64,000 bases of DNA from an uncultured Tenacibaculum sp. (lineage in GTDB: Bacteria; Bacteroidota; Bacteroidia; Flavobacteriales; Flavobacteriaceae). The notes under the pieces were generated by a model. The model was given only the letters and a program-made list of their open reading frames with translations, had not been told where the DNA came from and did not search any database. How positions within the stretch are numbered: the first letter of the stretch is position 1; each line of letters opens with the position of its first letter. Positions 54,371 to 63,531 of this stretch are shown here, piece by piece. The stretch lies in NCBI RefSeq assembly GCF_947494125.1, contig NZ_CANLTU010000003.1, positions 186,001 to 250,000 on the forward strand. Direction: 5' to 3'. Both the position numbers and the translations under genes were made by a program.

Positions 54371-57307
54371 ATGAAAAAAACACTCTTACTCCTATTATTC
54401 ATGTGTTTATCTACAGTATACGCACAAGAATATTTTCCAAGTAACACTGGAGTCAAAACATCAAAAAACAAAATATTTGCATTTACAAATGCTAAAATTT
54501 ACGTTAGTCCTAATACAATTATTAAAAAAGGAACATTACTTATTAAAGACGGTAAAGTTTTAAGTAGTGGTAAATCTGTAGCAATCCCTAAAGGAGCACA
54601 AGTAATTAATTTAAAAGGAAAAACTATTTATCCATCATTTATCGATGTCTATTCAACTTTTGGAATTCAAACACCAAAAAGAGAAAGAGGAACTGGGAAA
54701 CGTCCACAATATGATACAGGTAGAAAAGGATACTACTGGAACGATCATATTAGACCTGATGTTGATCCTTTTAATAAATTTAAATTTGATGCTAAAAAAG
54801 CAAAAGAATTATTAGACTTAGGATTTGGAGTTGTAAATACACATTTAGAAGATGGTATTATGCAAGGAAATGGAGTGTTAGTCGCTTTAAATCCAAATAG
54901 TAACAATGCATATCGAATTTTAAATAAACAGTCTGCAAACTATTTATCATTCAGTAAAAGTAAAAAATCTCGTCAAATGTACCCTACTTCTCGTATGGGG
55001 GCAATGGCTTTATTAAGACAAACTTATTTAGATGCAAATTGGTATGCAAAAGGTAAAATGAAAAACACCGATTTATCATTACAAGCATTAAATAATAAGA
55101 AAGACTTACCTCAAATTTTTAGAGCTGGAAATTATTTAGATGATTTAAGAGCTGATAAAGTTGGTGATGAATTTGGAATTCAATATACAATTGTTGGTGG
55201 CGGAGATGAATTTGAACGTATTCATGATATTAAAAAAACCAATGCTACTTTTATAATTCCAATAAACTTTAGAAAAGCATACGATGTAAGTAATCCATTT
55301 TTAGCAAATAAAATTGCTTTAAGTGATATGCGTAAATGGAATCAAGAACCATCTAATCCATCGGTATTGGCAAAAAATAAAATTCCTTTTGCTTTAACAA
55401 CCTATCAATTAAAAAAGGTTTCAGAGTTTACAACAAACTTACGTAAAGCAATTAAGTACGGGTTAAACGAAACCAAAGCTCTAGAAGCTTTAACAACAGC
55501 TCCAGCTAAAATTCTTAAAAACAATAAAATTGGAAATTTAAATAATGGAAGTTATGCTAACTTTTTAATTACATCTGGAGATATTTTTGATAAGAATACA
55601 ACCTTATATGAAAACTGGGTTCAAGGAAATAAAAACATTGTAACCCCAATAAATATTAAAGATCTTTCAGGAGATTATACATTAACTGTTAATGGTAAAA
55701 CATATAAAATGACAGTAAGTGGAAAAGGAGCTAAACAAAAAGCTGCAATAAAACTAGGTGATAAAAAAGTGAATTCTAAATTTTCATTTAAAAATAACTG
55801 GGTATCGATTACTTTAAGAGAAGGAAATAATTTTACTCGTTTAACTGGCTTAGTAGAAACCAAAAACTTAAAGGGAATTGCTGTTGACAATAACGGAAAT
55901 GAAACACAATGGACTGCTGTTTTTAATTCTAAAAAGAAAGACAAAAAAGCAAAAAAAGAAGACAAAACTCCTGAAGTATTAGCCGTTTCTTATCCTAATA
56001 TAGGATATGGTAATTATACAAAACCAAAACAAGAAAACATTTTAATAAAAAATACTACAGTTTGGACTTCAGATAATGGTAATGTTTTAAACAATACAGA
56101 TGTTTTAATTAAAAATGGAAAGATTAGCAAAATAGGTAAAAGTCTTTCAGGTAGAGGCGCAAAAATAATTGATGGAGCTGGAAAATATTTAACAGCTGGT
56201 ATTGTAGATGAGCATTCACATATTGCTACATCAGCAGTAAATGAAGCTGGACATAATTCAACTGCAGAAGTTACTATTGAAGATGTTGTAAATCCAGATG
56301 ATGTTAATATATACCGAAACTTAACAGGAGGTGTTACTTCAATACAGGTATTACACGGTTCGGCAAATCCTATTGGTGGTCGTTCAGCTATACTTAAATT
56401 AAAATGGGGTGAAAATGCTGATGGATTAATTTATAAAAATTCTCCTAAATTTATCAAGTTTGCTTTAGGAGAAAATGTAAAACAATCAAACTGGGGAGAT
56501 TTACAAACAGTACGTTTTCCTCAAACACGTATGGGAGTTGAACAAGTATATATCGATTATTTTCAAAGAGCAAAAGAATACGATGCTAAAAAGAAAAGTG
56601 GACAACCATACCGTAAAGACATCGAGTTAGAAACTCTAGCAGAAATTATTAACAAAGAACGTTTTATTTCATGTCACTCATATGTGCAATCAGAAATAAA
56701 TATGCTAATGAAAGTTGCAGAGAAATTCAACTTCAACATTAATACATTTACGCATATTTTAGAAGGATATAAAGTAGCTGATAAAATGAAAAAGCATGGT
56801 GCTGGCGGATCTACTTTTGCCGATTGGTGGGCTTATAAATATGAAGTAAATGATGCAATTCCATACAATGCAGCAATTATGCATAAACAAGGAGTTACAG
56901 TAGCAATTAATTCAGATGATGCTGAAATGTCTCGTAGATTAAATCAAGAAGCTGCCAAATTAGTAAAATATGGAGGTTTATCGGAGCAAGAAGCTTGGGC
57001 AACTGTAACAATAAATCCAGCAAAATTATTGCATTTAGACAAACAAACAGGAAGTATTAAGGTTGGTAAAGATGCAGATGTTGTATTATGGAGTGGAAAC
57101 CCGCTTTCAGTATACTCAAAAGCTGAAAAAACAATTGTTGATGGAACAGTTTATTTCGATATTGATAGTGATTTACAAAAAAGAAAATCAATAAAAGAAG
57201 AACGTTCAAAATTGATTAACATGATGTTGAAAGAAAAATTAAAAGGAGCAAAAACACAAGCACCTTCTAAGAAAACTAAAAAATTATTTCACTGTGATAC
57301 TGAATAA
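54371..57307 (+). CDS. Exported double amidohydrolase-domain protein
   Basis: This 978 aa exported protein (signal ending TVYAQ) carries two amidohydrolase-like domains. The first (about 50-430) keeps the fold (IINLKGKTIYPSFIDVYSTFG) but lacks HxH. The second (about 555-950) is complete: metal motif DEHSH (H615, H617), further His in CHSYVQSE, THILEG and the Asp in NSDDAEMSR. A Lys-rich linker (KKKDKKAKKEDK) lies near 519. Probable periplasmic hydrolase on a cyclic amide or peptide derivative. It is in operon with another amidohydrolase gene 19 bp downstream. Confidence 0.87.
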   Translation: MKKTLLLLLFMCLSTVYAQEYFPSNTGVKTSKNKIFAFTNAKIYVSPNTIIKKGTLLIKDGKVLSSGKSVAIPKGAQVINLKGKTIYPSFIDVYSTFGIQTPKRERGTGKRPQYDTGRKGYYWNDHIRPDVDPFNKFKFDAKKAKELLDLGFGVVNTHLEDGIMQGNGVLVALNPNSNNAYRILNKQSANYLSFSKSKKSRQMYPTSRMGAMALLRQTYLDANWYAKGKMKNTDLSLQALNNKKDLPQIFRAGNYLDDLRADKVGDEFGIQYTIVGGGDEFERIHDIKKTNATFIIPINFRKAYDVSNPFLANKIALSDMRKWNQEPSNPSVLAKNKIPFALTTYQLKKVSEFTTNLRKAIKYGLNETKALEALTTAPAKILKNNKIGNLNNGSYANFLITSGDIFDKNTTLYENWVQGNKNIVTPINIKDLSGDYTLTVNGKTYKMTVSGKGAKQKAAIKLGDKKVNSKFSFKNNWVSITLREGNNFTRLTGLVETKNLKGIAVDNNGNETQWTAVFNSKKKDKKAKKEDKTPEVLAVSYPNIGYGNYTKPKQENILIKNTTVWTSDNGNVLNNTDVLIKNGKISKIGKSLSGRGAKIIDGAGKYLTAGIVDEHSHIATSAVNEAGHNSTAEVTIEDVVNPDDVNIYRNLTGGVTSIQVLHGSANPIGGRSAILKLKWGENADGLIYKNSPKFIKFALGENVKQSNWGDLQTVRFPQTRMGVEQVYIDYFQRAKEYDAKKKSGQPYRKDIELETLAEIINKERFISCHSYVQSEINMLMKVAEKFNFNINTFTHILEGYKVADKMKKHGAGGSTFADWWAYKYEVNDAIPYNAAIMHKQGVTVAINSDDAEMSRRLNQEAAKLVKYGGLSEQEAWATVTINPAKLLHLDKQTGSIKVGKDADVVLWSGNPLSVYSKAEKTIVDGTVYFDIDSDLQKRKSIKEERSKLINMMLKEKLKGAKTQAPSKKTKKLFHCDTE

Positions 57308-57326
57308 GAATATAAAAAAATCAAAC

Positions 57327-58625
57327 ATGAAACTAAAACTAATATATAGTCTATTATGTTTCTTATTCATAGGAAATATAATAGCACAGCAAACCCCAGC
57401 GCCAAAGCAAACTAGTGATTATAGTATTGAAGGTGCTACTGCACATTTAGGAAACGGAGAAGTAATAGAGAATTCATTAATCATGTTTTCAAAAGGTAAA
57501 GTTTCTTTTGTTGGAAGTGCTAATATGAGAATAGCTCGTATAGGAACAATAATTAATGCAAAAGGAAAACATGTATACCCAGGTTTTATAGCTGCAAATA
57601 CATCATTAGGATTGGCAGAAATTGATGCAGTAAGAGCAACGAGAGATTTTGATGAAGTTGGAACAATGCTACCACATATACGTAGTATTATTGCCTATAA
57701 TACAGAAAGTAAAGTTATAGAAACCATGAGGCCTAACGGTGTTTTTATGGCACAAATAACACCAAGAGGAGGAGTTATTTCTGGAACATCTTCAGTAGTA
57801 CAATTTGATGCCTGGAACTGGGAAGATGCAGTTTTAAAAACAGATGACGGTGTACATATGAATTGGCCAAGTAGTTTTAGACCTACAAGCTGGAGCTTTG
57901 GTGGCGTTGGTAACTTTAAACCAAACAAAAACTATCAGAAAAGTATTGACCATATAAAGAAATACATTACCAATGCTAAAACTTATTTAACAGGTAAAAA
58001 AGAGGCTAAAATACTTCCATATGAAGCATTACAAGGAGTACTGAATGGTACACAAAAAATGTTTGTTCATGTAAATGGTCAAAAATCAATAACAGATGCT
58101 GTAAATACTTTAAAAAAGTTGGGTATCAAAAATATTGTAATAGTGAAAGGTAGAGAAGCAGAAAAAGTAGCTGATTTATTAAAAGCTAACAATATACCTG
58201 TTATTTTAGAAAGAGCTCACCGATTACCAGGAGGAGAAGATGAAGATTATGATTTGCCTTTCCGTTCTGCAAAAATATTAAGTGATGCAGGTATTTTAGT
58301 TGGTTTAGGTATGGAAGGAGACATGGAACGTATGAATGCTCGTAACTTACCTTTTTATGCAGGTACATATGCTGCTTATGGTTTAGGAAAAGAAAAAGCT
58401 ATACAGTTAATAACTCAAAACAATGCTAAAATTTTAGGCGTTGATAATAAAGTAGGAACACTAGCAGTAGGTAAAGATGCAACCTTATTCATATCTGAAG
58501 GAGATGCATTAGACATGCGAACAAACATTTTAACAGATGCTTTTATACAAGGTCGAAAAATAAGTTTACAAACACATCAAACAAAATTATGGAAACGATA
58601 TTCCAACAAGTATAAAAATCAATAA
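57327..58625 (+). CDS. Exported amidohydrolase-like protein, metal motif lost
   Basis: This 432 aa protein starts at MKLKLIYSLLCFLF, which gives a signal peptide; an ATG 33 bp upstream lies inside the previous gene. GKHVYPGFIAANTSLGLAEIDAVRA is the amidohydrolase entry, but HxH is replaced by NTS. GVHMNWPSSFRPTSWSFG and the C-terminal VGTLAVGKDATLF are kept. It resembles the first half of the upstream protein more than the second. Probably a non-catalytic partner or a different specificity. Confidence 0.85.
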   Translation: MKLKLIYSLLCFLFIGNIIAQQTPAPKQTSDYSIEGATAHLGNGEVIENSLIMFSKGKVSFVGSANMRIARIGTIINAKGKHVYPGFIAANTSLGLAEIDAVRATRDFDEVGTMLPHIRSIIAYNTESKVIETMRPNGVFMAQITPRGGVISGTSSVVQFDAWNWEDAVLKTDDGVHMNWPSSFRPTSWSFGGVGNFKPNKNYQKSIDHIKKYITNAKTYLTGKKEAKILPYEALQGVLNGTQKMFVHVNGQKSITDAVNTLKKLGIKNIVIVKGREAEKVADLLKANNIPVILERAHRLPGGEDEDYDLPFRSAKILSDAGILVGLGMEGDMERMNARNLPFYAGTYAAYGLGKEKAIQLITQNNAKILGVDNKVGTLAVGKDATLFISEGDALDMRTNILTDAFIQGRKISLQTHQTKLWKRYSNKYKNQ

Positions 58626-58629
58626 ACTA

Positions 58630-58659
58630 AAAGCTCGGTATTTACCGAGCTTTTTTTTA
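58630..58659 (+). terminator. Terminator after the amidohydrolase pair
   Basis: An 11-bp stem AAAGCTCGGTA/TACCGAGCTTT with a 2-nt loop is followed by a run of T. Confidence 0.85.
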
Positions 58660-58720
58660 TAACAAAATAAAGTCTTAAATATTTATCTAAAAACTAGTAA
58701 ATCAAACACCTTATATTAGG

Positions 58721-58728
58721 TATTTTTG
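58721..58728 (+). promoter_or_regulatory. Candidate -7 box of the RNA methyltransferase gene
   Basis: TATTTTTG ends 4 nt before the ATG at 58733, the same geometry as at 24771-24778. This predicts a leaderless transcript. No -33 TTTG was found at the usual distance. Confidence 0.5.
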
Positions 58729-58732
58729 CAAC

Positions 58733-59527
58733 ATGAAAATAATTAGCAGTACACAGAATACATACATAAAAGATTTACTAAAACTGCAAGACAAATCTCG
58801 TGAACGAAAGAAAAAAGGTTTATTTTTAGTAGAAGGACAACGCGAAATTTCATTGGTAATTAAAGGAGATTATCTAATAGATACCATATTATTTGTAGCT
58901 GAATTATTTTCAGAAAAAAGTTTACAAGAAATACAACAACACACCTCACATTGTATTGAAATAACAAAAGAGGTATATCAAAAGCTAGCTTATCGTGATA
59001 CAACAGAAGGAGTAATTGCTGTTGTAAAAACTAAAAAATTTGAACTGGATTCAATTCAATTTAATACACCTACTCCACTTGTTTTAGTATTAGAAGGCAT
59101 TGAAAAACCAGGAAACATAGGTGCTATGTTACGTTCAGCAGATGCAGCAAATATAGATGCTGTATTTATAGCCAACCCTAAAACAGATTTATTTAATCCT
59201 AATATAGTGCGATCAAGTGTAGGTTGTTTATTTACCAATCAAATAGCTGTGGGAAGTACAGAAGAAGTAATTACTTTTTTACAACAAAAAAACGTTAATA
59301 TCTACAGTGCAACTTTACAAAATTCTAACGAATATCATATAAATGATTATACGCAAGCTACAGCATTAGTTGTTGGTACAGAAGCAACAGGGTTAACACA
59401 GGAATGGAGAGAACAAGCAACGCAGAATATTAATATCCCAATGCAAGGAGAAATAGACTCTATGAATGTTTCAGTAGCAGCCGCTATATTAACATTCGAA
59501 GCCAAGAGACAACGAAATTTTAAATAA
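58733..59527 (+). CDS. TrmH/SpoU-family RNA 2'-O-methyltransferase
   Basis: This 264 aa SPOUT enzyme methylates a 2'-hydroxyl in rRNA or tRNA. An N-terminal substrate-binding domain (1-100, KLQDKSRERKKKGLFLVEGQREISL) is followed by motif 1 EGIEKPGNIGAMLRSADA, motif 2 VGTEATGLTQEW, and motif 3 IPMQGEIDSMNVSVAAAI. The trefoil-knot residues Arg, Glu and Asn are present. The specific nucleotide is not evident. Confidence 0.93.
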   Translation: MKIISSTQNTYIKDLLKLQDKSRERKKKGLFLVEGQREISLVIKGDYLIDTILFVAELFSEKSLQEIQQHTSHCIEITKEVYQKLAYRDTTEGVIAVVKTKKFELDSIQFNTPTPLVLVLEGIEKPGNIGAMLRSADAANIDAVFIANPKTDLFNPNIVRSSVGCLFTNQIAVGSTEEVITFLQQKNVNIYSATLQNSNEYHINDYTQATALVVGTEATGLTQEWREQATQNINIPMQGEIDSMNVSVAAAILTFEAKRQRNFK

Positions 59528-59558
59528 CATATTTAAAGGTCTCTTAAATTCAAATCTA

Positions 59559-59590
59559 TTTGTATGAGCTTGATCTTTTAATTACTTTTG
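59559..59590 (+). promoter_or_regulatory. Bacteroidota promoter of the small membrane-protein gene
   Basis: A TTTG -33 element (59559-59562), exactly 20 bp spacer, and TACTTTTG -7 element (59583-59590) form the best consensus match in the window. Transcription should start near 59595. Confidence 0.75.
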
Positions 59591-59607
59591 CGGTCGATTA
59601 TATACTT

Positions 59608-59913
59608 ATGGAAAAATTAAAACAACGTTGGGGTATTGAAAGTAATTGGGCAATTGTAGCTATTTTAATTGTTTTTGCAATTAATGGTTCATTTGCTGCT
59701 TGGGTTGCTAAACCAATTACTGCTTTTTTGGGACTAGATCCTAACACTACAGCTGCTTGGTTGTATTGGCCATTACGTATTTTACTTATTTTTCCTATTT
59801 ATCAAGCTACATTACCAATAGTTGGTTGGATATTTGGTCAATTTAAATTCTTTTGGGCTTTCGAAAAAAAGTTTTTAGGTCGTTTAGGCTTAGGATTTTT
59901 ATTTAAAAACTAA
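59608..59913 (+). CDS. Small integral membrane protein, DUF6787-like
   Basis: This 101 aa protein starts at MEKLKQRWGIESNWAI; an in-frame TTG at 59560 lies across the -33 box and is rejected. Two to three hydrophobic segments follow (about 13-35, 52-85), with conserved-looking WLYWPLRILLIFPIYQ and GWIFGQFKFFWAFEKKF. I recall this as DUF6787, of unknown role. It has its own canonical promoter. Confidence 0.75.
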   Translation: MEKLKQRWGIESNWAIVAILIVFAINGSFAAWVAKPITAFLGLDPNTTAAWLYWPLRILLIFPIYQATLPIVGWIFGQFKFFWAFEKKFLGRLGLGFLFKN

Positions 59914-60320
59914 TTCTCAAATCACATCATTATAATTAATTATATAGTCAAAATTAAACTATATATAATTTCTTACGAAAAGAATTAATTTTCTCACAAG
60001 GAGAAATCACTCTAAATCTATTTAGTTATTTTCACTTTTTATAAAGGGGGAAAACACCTATTTTTTAAAATATCACTTTTCAACAATGATCTATATACAT
60101 CTACAAACAAGATATTTAGGTATTTAATTTTAGTAAATTACATTTTAAACTCTGTAAAATTCGATTCATTTTCTTAACTTATTTTAAGTTTACTAGAAGC
60201 TAACTAGTAAGTTATAATAACTTTTTATGTCCCCCTTTTATCTCTTTAGCTTTTAAAATAGTTAGCATTTGAAAGGTCGTATAATTAGTTATAAACCAAC
60301 CAAACTTAAAATAACTAACA
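59914..60320. other. 407-bp non-coding region upstream of the LodA-like gene
   Basis: No gene was found. Two points stand out. A long inverted repeat has arms ATAAAGGGGG (60041-60050) and CCCCCTTTTAT (60231-60241). A 7-bp perfect stem TTACTAG/CTAGTAA with a 7-nt loop lies at 60190-60210. These may be operators or long-range RNA structure for lodA. A weak TAGCATTTG-like -7 box is near 60264. Confidence 0.45.
60190..60210. promoter_or_regulatory. Inverted repeat upstream of the LodA-like gene, possible operator
   Basis: TTACTAG (60190-60196) and CTAGTAA (60204-60210) are exact reverse complements around a 7-nt spacer. This dyad lies about 110 bp upstream of the start and is the right size for a dimeric regulator site. 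No regulator gene is visible nearby. Confidence 0.4.
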
Positions 60321-63300
60321 ATGACTAACAAAGACAAAGAAAAGCCAACAGCAAATAATGTAAAATGCTGGGACAGTGATGGAAGTACTCCTTTAGTAAC
60401 GCAACGCCTTAAAGAGATGTTTGTAGAAATGGGGCAAAAAACCAGAATTGAAAAAGGGCAAAAACCAGCAGAGCGTGCAGTTTTCAGGAAGCAACATGGA
60501 ATTGTTTATGGAAATTTTATTATAAATAAAGACATTCCTAAAGAATACAAAATAGGAATATTTGCTGGAGATTCTTATGAATGCGCCGTACGTTTCTCAA
60601 GTGACACTTCTCCTACTTCTCCCGACTTACACAGTACATTAGGATTAGGTTTAAAGTTATTTGGTGTTGAAGGGCCTAAACTATTTGGAGAAGGTAGCAA
60701 TGCTGATTTTATTTTTCAAAATATAGATCGTTTTTTTGCGCGAGATGCACAACAAATGTGCAGTTTTACAACAGCTGGTGCCATAGATCATGATTATGAC
60801 GCTTATATAAATAAACATCCTAAACTTCATAGCATATTAACAGCAATGACCAAAGAAGAAGCTAGTTGCTTAAGTGCTGGTTATTGGGCTATCTTACCTT
60901 TTCAATTAGGAGAAAATAATATTGTAAAATATCGTTTAGTACCAGACGAGACTTATAAAGGAGCTCCTTTTGACGATACTAATTACTTGAAATTAGACTT
61001 AGAAAAACGCTTACGAAATAAGAGCGCTAAATTTAGGTTTGAAATACAACCTAGAACTAATGAAAATATGCCTTTGAACGATGCTCAAGAAGTTTGGAGC
61101 GTAGAAGAAAGTCCATATATCTGTATTGCTGAATTATATTTAGAACAACAAGACATTACCGCTATTGGACAAGCTGAATTTGGTTCAAATTTATCATTTA
61201 ATATATGGAGAACCTTAGAAGCTCATAAACCAATAGGCTCTATAGCTGAAGCTCGAAAAACTGTATATGCAGCAAGTGCTGAAGCTCGCCATCAAGCAAA
61301 CGGGCAACAGCAACAAGAACCAAAAGAACGAGGCTTAGATTTTAAAGGAAATACTGATGAAGATAGTAATTGTATAGTAAGAGCAGGTATATACCCACCT
61401 ATCGGAATTACTAGAGTAGGAAATAGTAAAGACGAATATTTCATTGGTCCTTTGGTTGATGAACCAGAAGTTAAAATAGATGAATATGCATACAGAGATA
61501 AAACTGGTGCTTTAAAAAGACAAGCAGCACAATTTAGAATTTACGGATTTAATGCAGCAGGAAAAGCGGTAAAAGAATTAACATCTGACAATGCAAAAAT
61601 TACTTGGCATAGTCATTTAGCAAATCAAAAAGCATCGTGGTATCAATTTCAAATAGCTTTAGATATTCCAGATGCACAAGATCCAAATATACCACCATCG
61701 TTACTTCGTAATATTGATGTAAAAGATAGAAGTACTTTATTAATAGATGGAGGTGCACAAAGTATTTCTGAACCTAATGTAAAAGAAGGGCATCAGTTTA
61801 AGGGTGAATTTCAATCAAAAGAAGTATATCTTGGAGAAATGCGTACCGATGAAAAAGGACGTTTAATTATGTTGGGTGGTCATGGAAAATCAGAAAACAT
61901 TAATGGTGAAATAGCCATTACATTTGCCAATAATGAAGGTTGGTACGATGATACTTCAGATGGACCAATTACTGCTGAAGTAGAGTTTGAAGGTGTACAA
62001 TTAAAAGTTGAACCAGCTTGGGTTGTTTGTGCTCCGCCAGATTATGCTCCTATGCAAAAATCGGTTCGAACTATGTGGGATTTAATGCGTGATGTTGCAG
62101 TAAATTCAGGTATGTTAGAACGCCCTGCAAGACCTTCATTTAAAAAAGATATTCTACCTATTTTCGAAAGAATGACAAATTTGCAATGGGTAAATGCTGG
62201 ATTTGCTGCTGCTTTTGGTTGGGGAGGTCAATTTGATTATACAACTATTGAATGGGTAAAAAAGCTAAACGATCCTTCTTCTGCTAATTATGAAATGCGA
62301 CGTACCATTTCAAATAACTTCCGTCGTTATGATGTTTCTGGTGCAGAAGCACCACAGTTATGGCCTTGGACTTATGGAGATGCCGTAGCAATTCCTACAA
62401 CGGGATCTGTGCGTCAACACTCTACATTATCTGGTTTACAATTAGAATTTTTAGATCAATGGGTTAAAGGAGATTTTGATGCTGATTTTGTTGATATGAC
62501 CGGTTGTCCACATGTTCCTGAACCTATTAAAATTGACAATTTACCTATTGCTGAACAACCTGATATGCTTACCAAAGCGGCTATGGAATTTTGTTTAGCT
62601 GATGCTTTTCATCCTGGTTGCGAAATGACTTGGCCAATGCGAACTTCTGGAATGTATTCAGCTCCATTTAGACTACAACATGCTCCAAAAACTCCTTTAG
62701 TAGATACTTCTTATTATGGTTCTACTATGAATAGTGATGTTTTAACGCTATCTGCTGGACCTTTACTAGGTGGGCAAGTTGCTGGAGGAATTACACGTTG
62801 GATGGCAATTCCATGGCAAACAGACACAGCAAGTTGTAGAGATGGTTATACCAAAACTTACGATCCGTATTTACCAACATTTTGGCCTGCAAGAGTTCCT
62901 AATAATATTTTAAGTGAAGAACGCTATAAAGAGGCTGTAAATCCAGACATTTCAGAAGAAACACGCAAAGAAGCTTTTGCATATCGCTATGCATGGTTAG
63001 ATGATTTACCTTTAGATGGCGAAGCGCCTACCCAAACAAATCAGATTAATAGCATGATTAAATATTTTGATAAACTTGCTGTTGTTCAAGCTCGCCCAGG
63101 AACACCACAGGATTCAAATTTCCCTCCAGAAATGCAAGTAGGTATTATACCTAATGCTGAACAGGAAGCTCTTCTATTTACTGAAGCAATGGATGAACTT
63201 CATCGTATTTTAGGTGATAAGAAAAGTTTAGGTAAAACAGAAGAAAATTTATTAGAAACTGCAGTAAAACAATTATCTGATAAAGAATTATTTACTGAAC

Positions 63301-63524
63301 AGGAATTAATGAAAAGTGCAAAAAATGATTTAATAGCATTGGTAGAGCATGAATTAATTGAAGACTTTAATGCTACTGAAAGTGTACGTAAATTAATAGG
63401 TTTATTAGCTTCTAAAACTCATGAAAAAGCAAAAACACAAACCATGCAACATCAAAAAACTTCAAGAAAAGAAGTTGGTGTTCCAGAGAAAATGGTTCGT
63501 TTCCAAAGATTCATGCCTAAATAA
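60321..63524 (+). CDS. LodA/GoxA-family quinone-cofactor (CTQ) oxidase with N-terminal catalase-like domain
   Basis: This 1067 aa protein joins two enzymes. Residues about 20-330 resemble the heme catalase fold: YECAVRFSSD and LGLGLKLFG in the RFS region, FQNIDRFFARD (N134, Asn position), and R312-xxx-Y316-x6-R323, which matches the proximal heme Tyr motif. The distal His position holds R56, with H59 three residues on. Residues about 345-1000 are the LodA domain, starting CIVRAGIYPPIGITRVGNS and including GRLIMLGGHG. The cofactor Cys is C767 (HPGCEMTW), and the partner Trp is W832 (IPWQTD), a spacing of 65, equal to C516/W581 in Marinomonas LodA as I recall. LodA-type oxidases make H2O2 from amino acids, so a catalase-like partner domain is striking. 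There is no signal peptide. The LodB gene starts 7 bp downstream. Confidence 0.9.
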   Translation: MTNKDKEKPTANNVKCWDSDGSTPLVTQRLKEMFVEMGQKTRIEKGQKPAERAVFRKQHGIVYGNFIINKDIPKEYKIGIFAGDSYECAVRFSSDTSPTSPDLHSTLGLGLKLFGVEGPKLFGEGSNADFIFQNIDRFFARDAQQMCSFTTAGAIDHDYDAYINKHPKLHSILTAMTKEEASCLSAGYWAILPFQLGENNIVKYRLVPDETYKGAPFDDTNYLKLDLEKRLRNKSAKFRFEIQPRTNENMPLNDAQEVWSVEESPYICIAELYLEQQDITAIGQAEFGSNLSFNIWRTLEAHKPIGSIAEARKTVYAASAEARHQANGQQQQEPKERGLDFKGNTDEDSNCIVRAGIYPPIGITRVGNSKDEYFIGPLVDEPEVKIDEYAYRDKTGALKRQAAQFRIYGFNAAGKAVKELTSDNAKITWHSHLANQKASWYQFQIALDIPDAQDPNIPPSLLRNIDVKDRSTLLIDGGAQSISEPNVKEGHQFKGEFQSKEVYLGEMRTDEKGRLIMLGGHGKSENINGEIAITFANNEGWYDDTSDGPITAEVEFEGVQLKVEPAWVVCAPPDYAPMQKSVRTMWDLMRDVAVNSGMLERPARPSFKKDILPIFERMTNLQWVNAGFAAAFGWGGQFDYTTIEWVKKLNDPSSANYEMRRTISNNFRRYDVSGAEAPQLWPWTYGDAVAIPTTGSVRQHSTLSGLQLEFLDQWVKGDFDADFVDMTGCPHVPEPIKIDNLPIAEQPDMLTKAAMEFCLADAFHPGCEMTWPMRTSGMYSAPFRLQHAPKTPLVDTSYYGSTMNSDVLTLSAGPLLGGQVAGGITRWMAIPWQTDTASCRDGYTKTYDPYLPTFWPARVPNNILSEERYKEAVNPDISEETRKEAFAYRYAWLDDLPLDGEAPTQTNQINSMIKYFDKLAVVQARPGTPQDSNFPPEMQVGIIPNAEQEALLFTEAMDELHRILGDKKSLGKTEENLLETAVKQLSDKELFTEQELMKSAKNDLIALVEHELIEDFNATESVRKLIGLLASKTHEKAKTQTMQHQKTSRKEVGVPEKMVRFQRFMPK

Positions 63525-63531
63525 AAAATAG

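Noticed and set aside
59560..59607. TTG start for the small membrane protein
   Set aside because: It overlaps the -33 promoter box, and the -7 box is downstream of it, so it cannot be within the main transcript.
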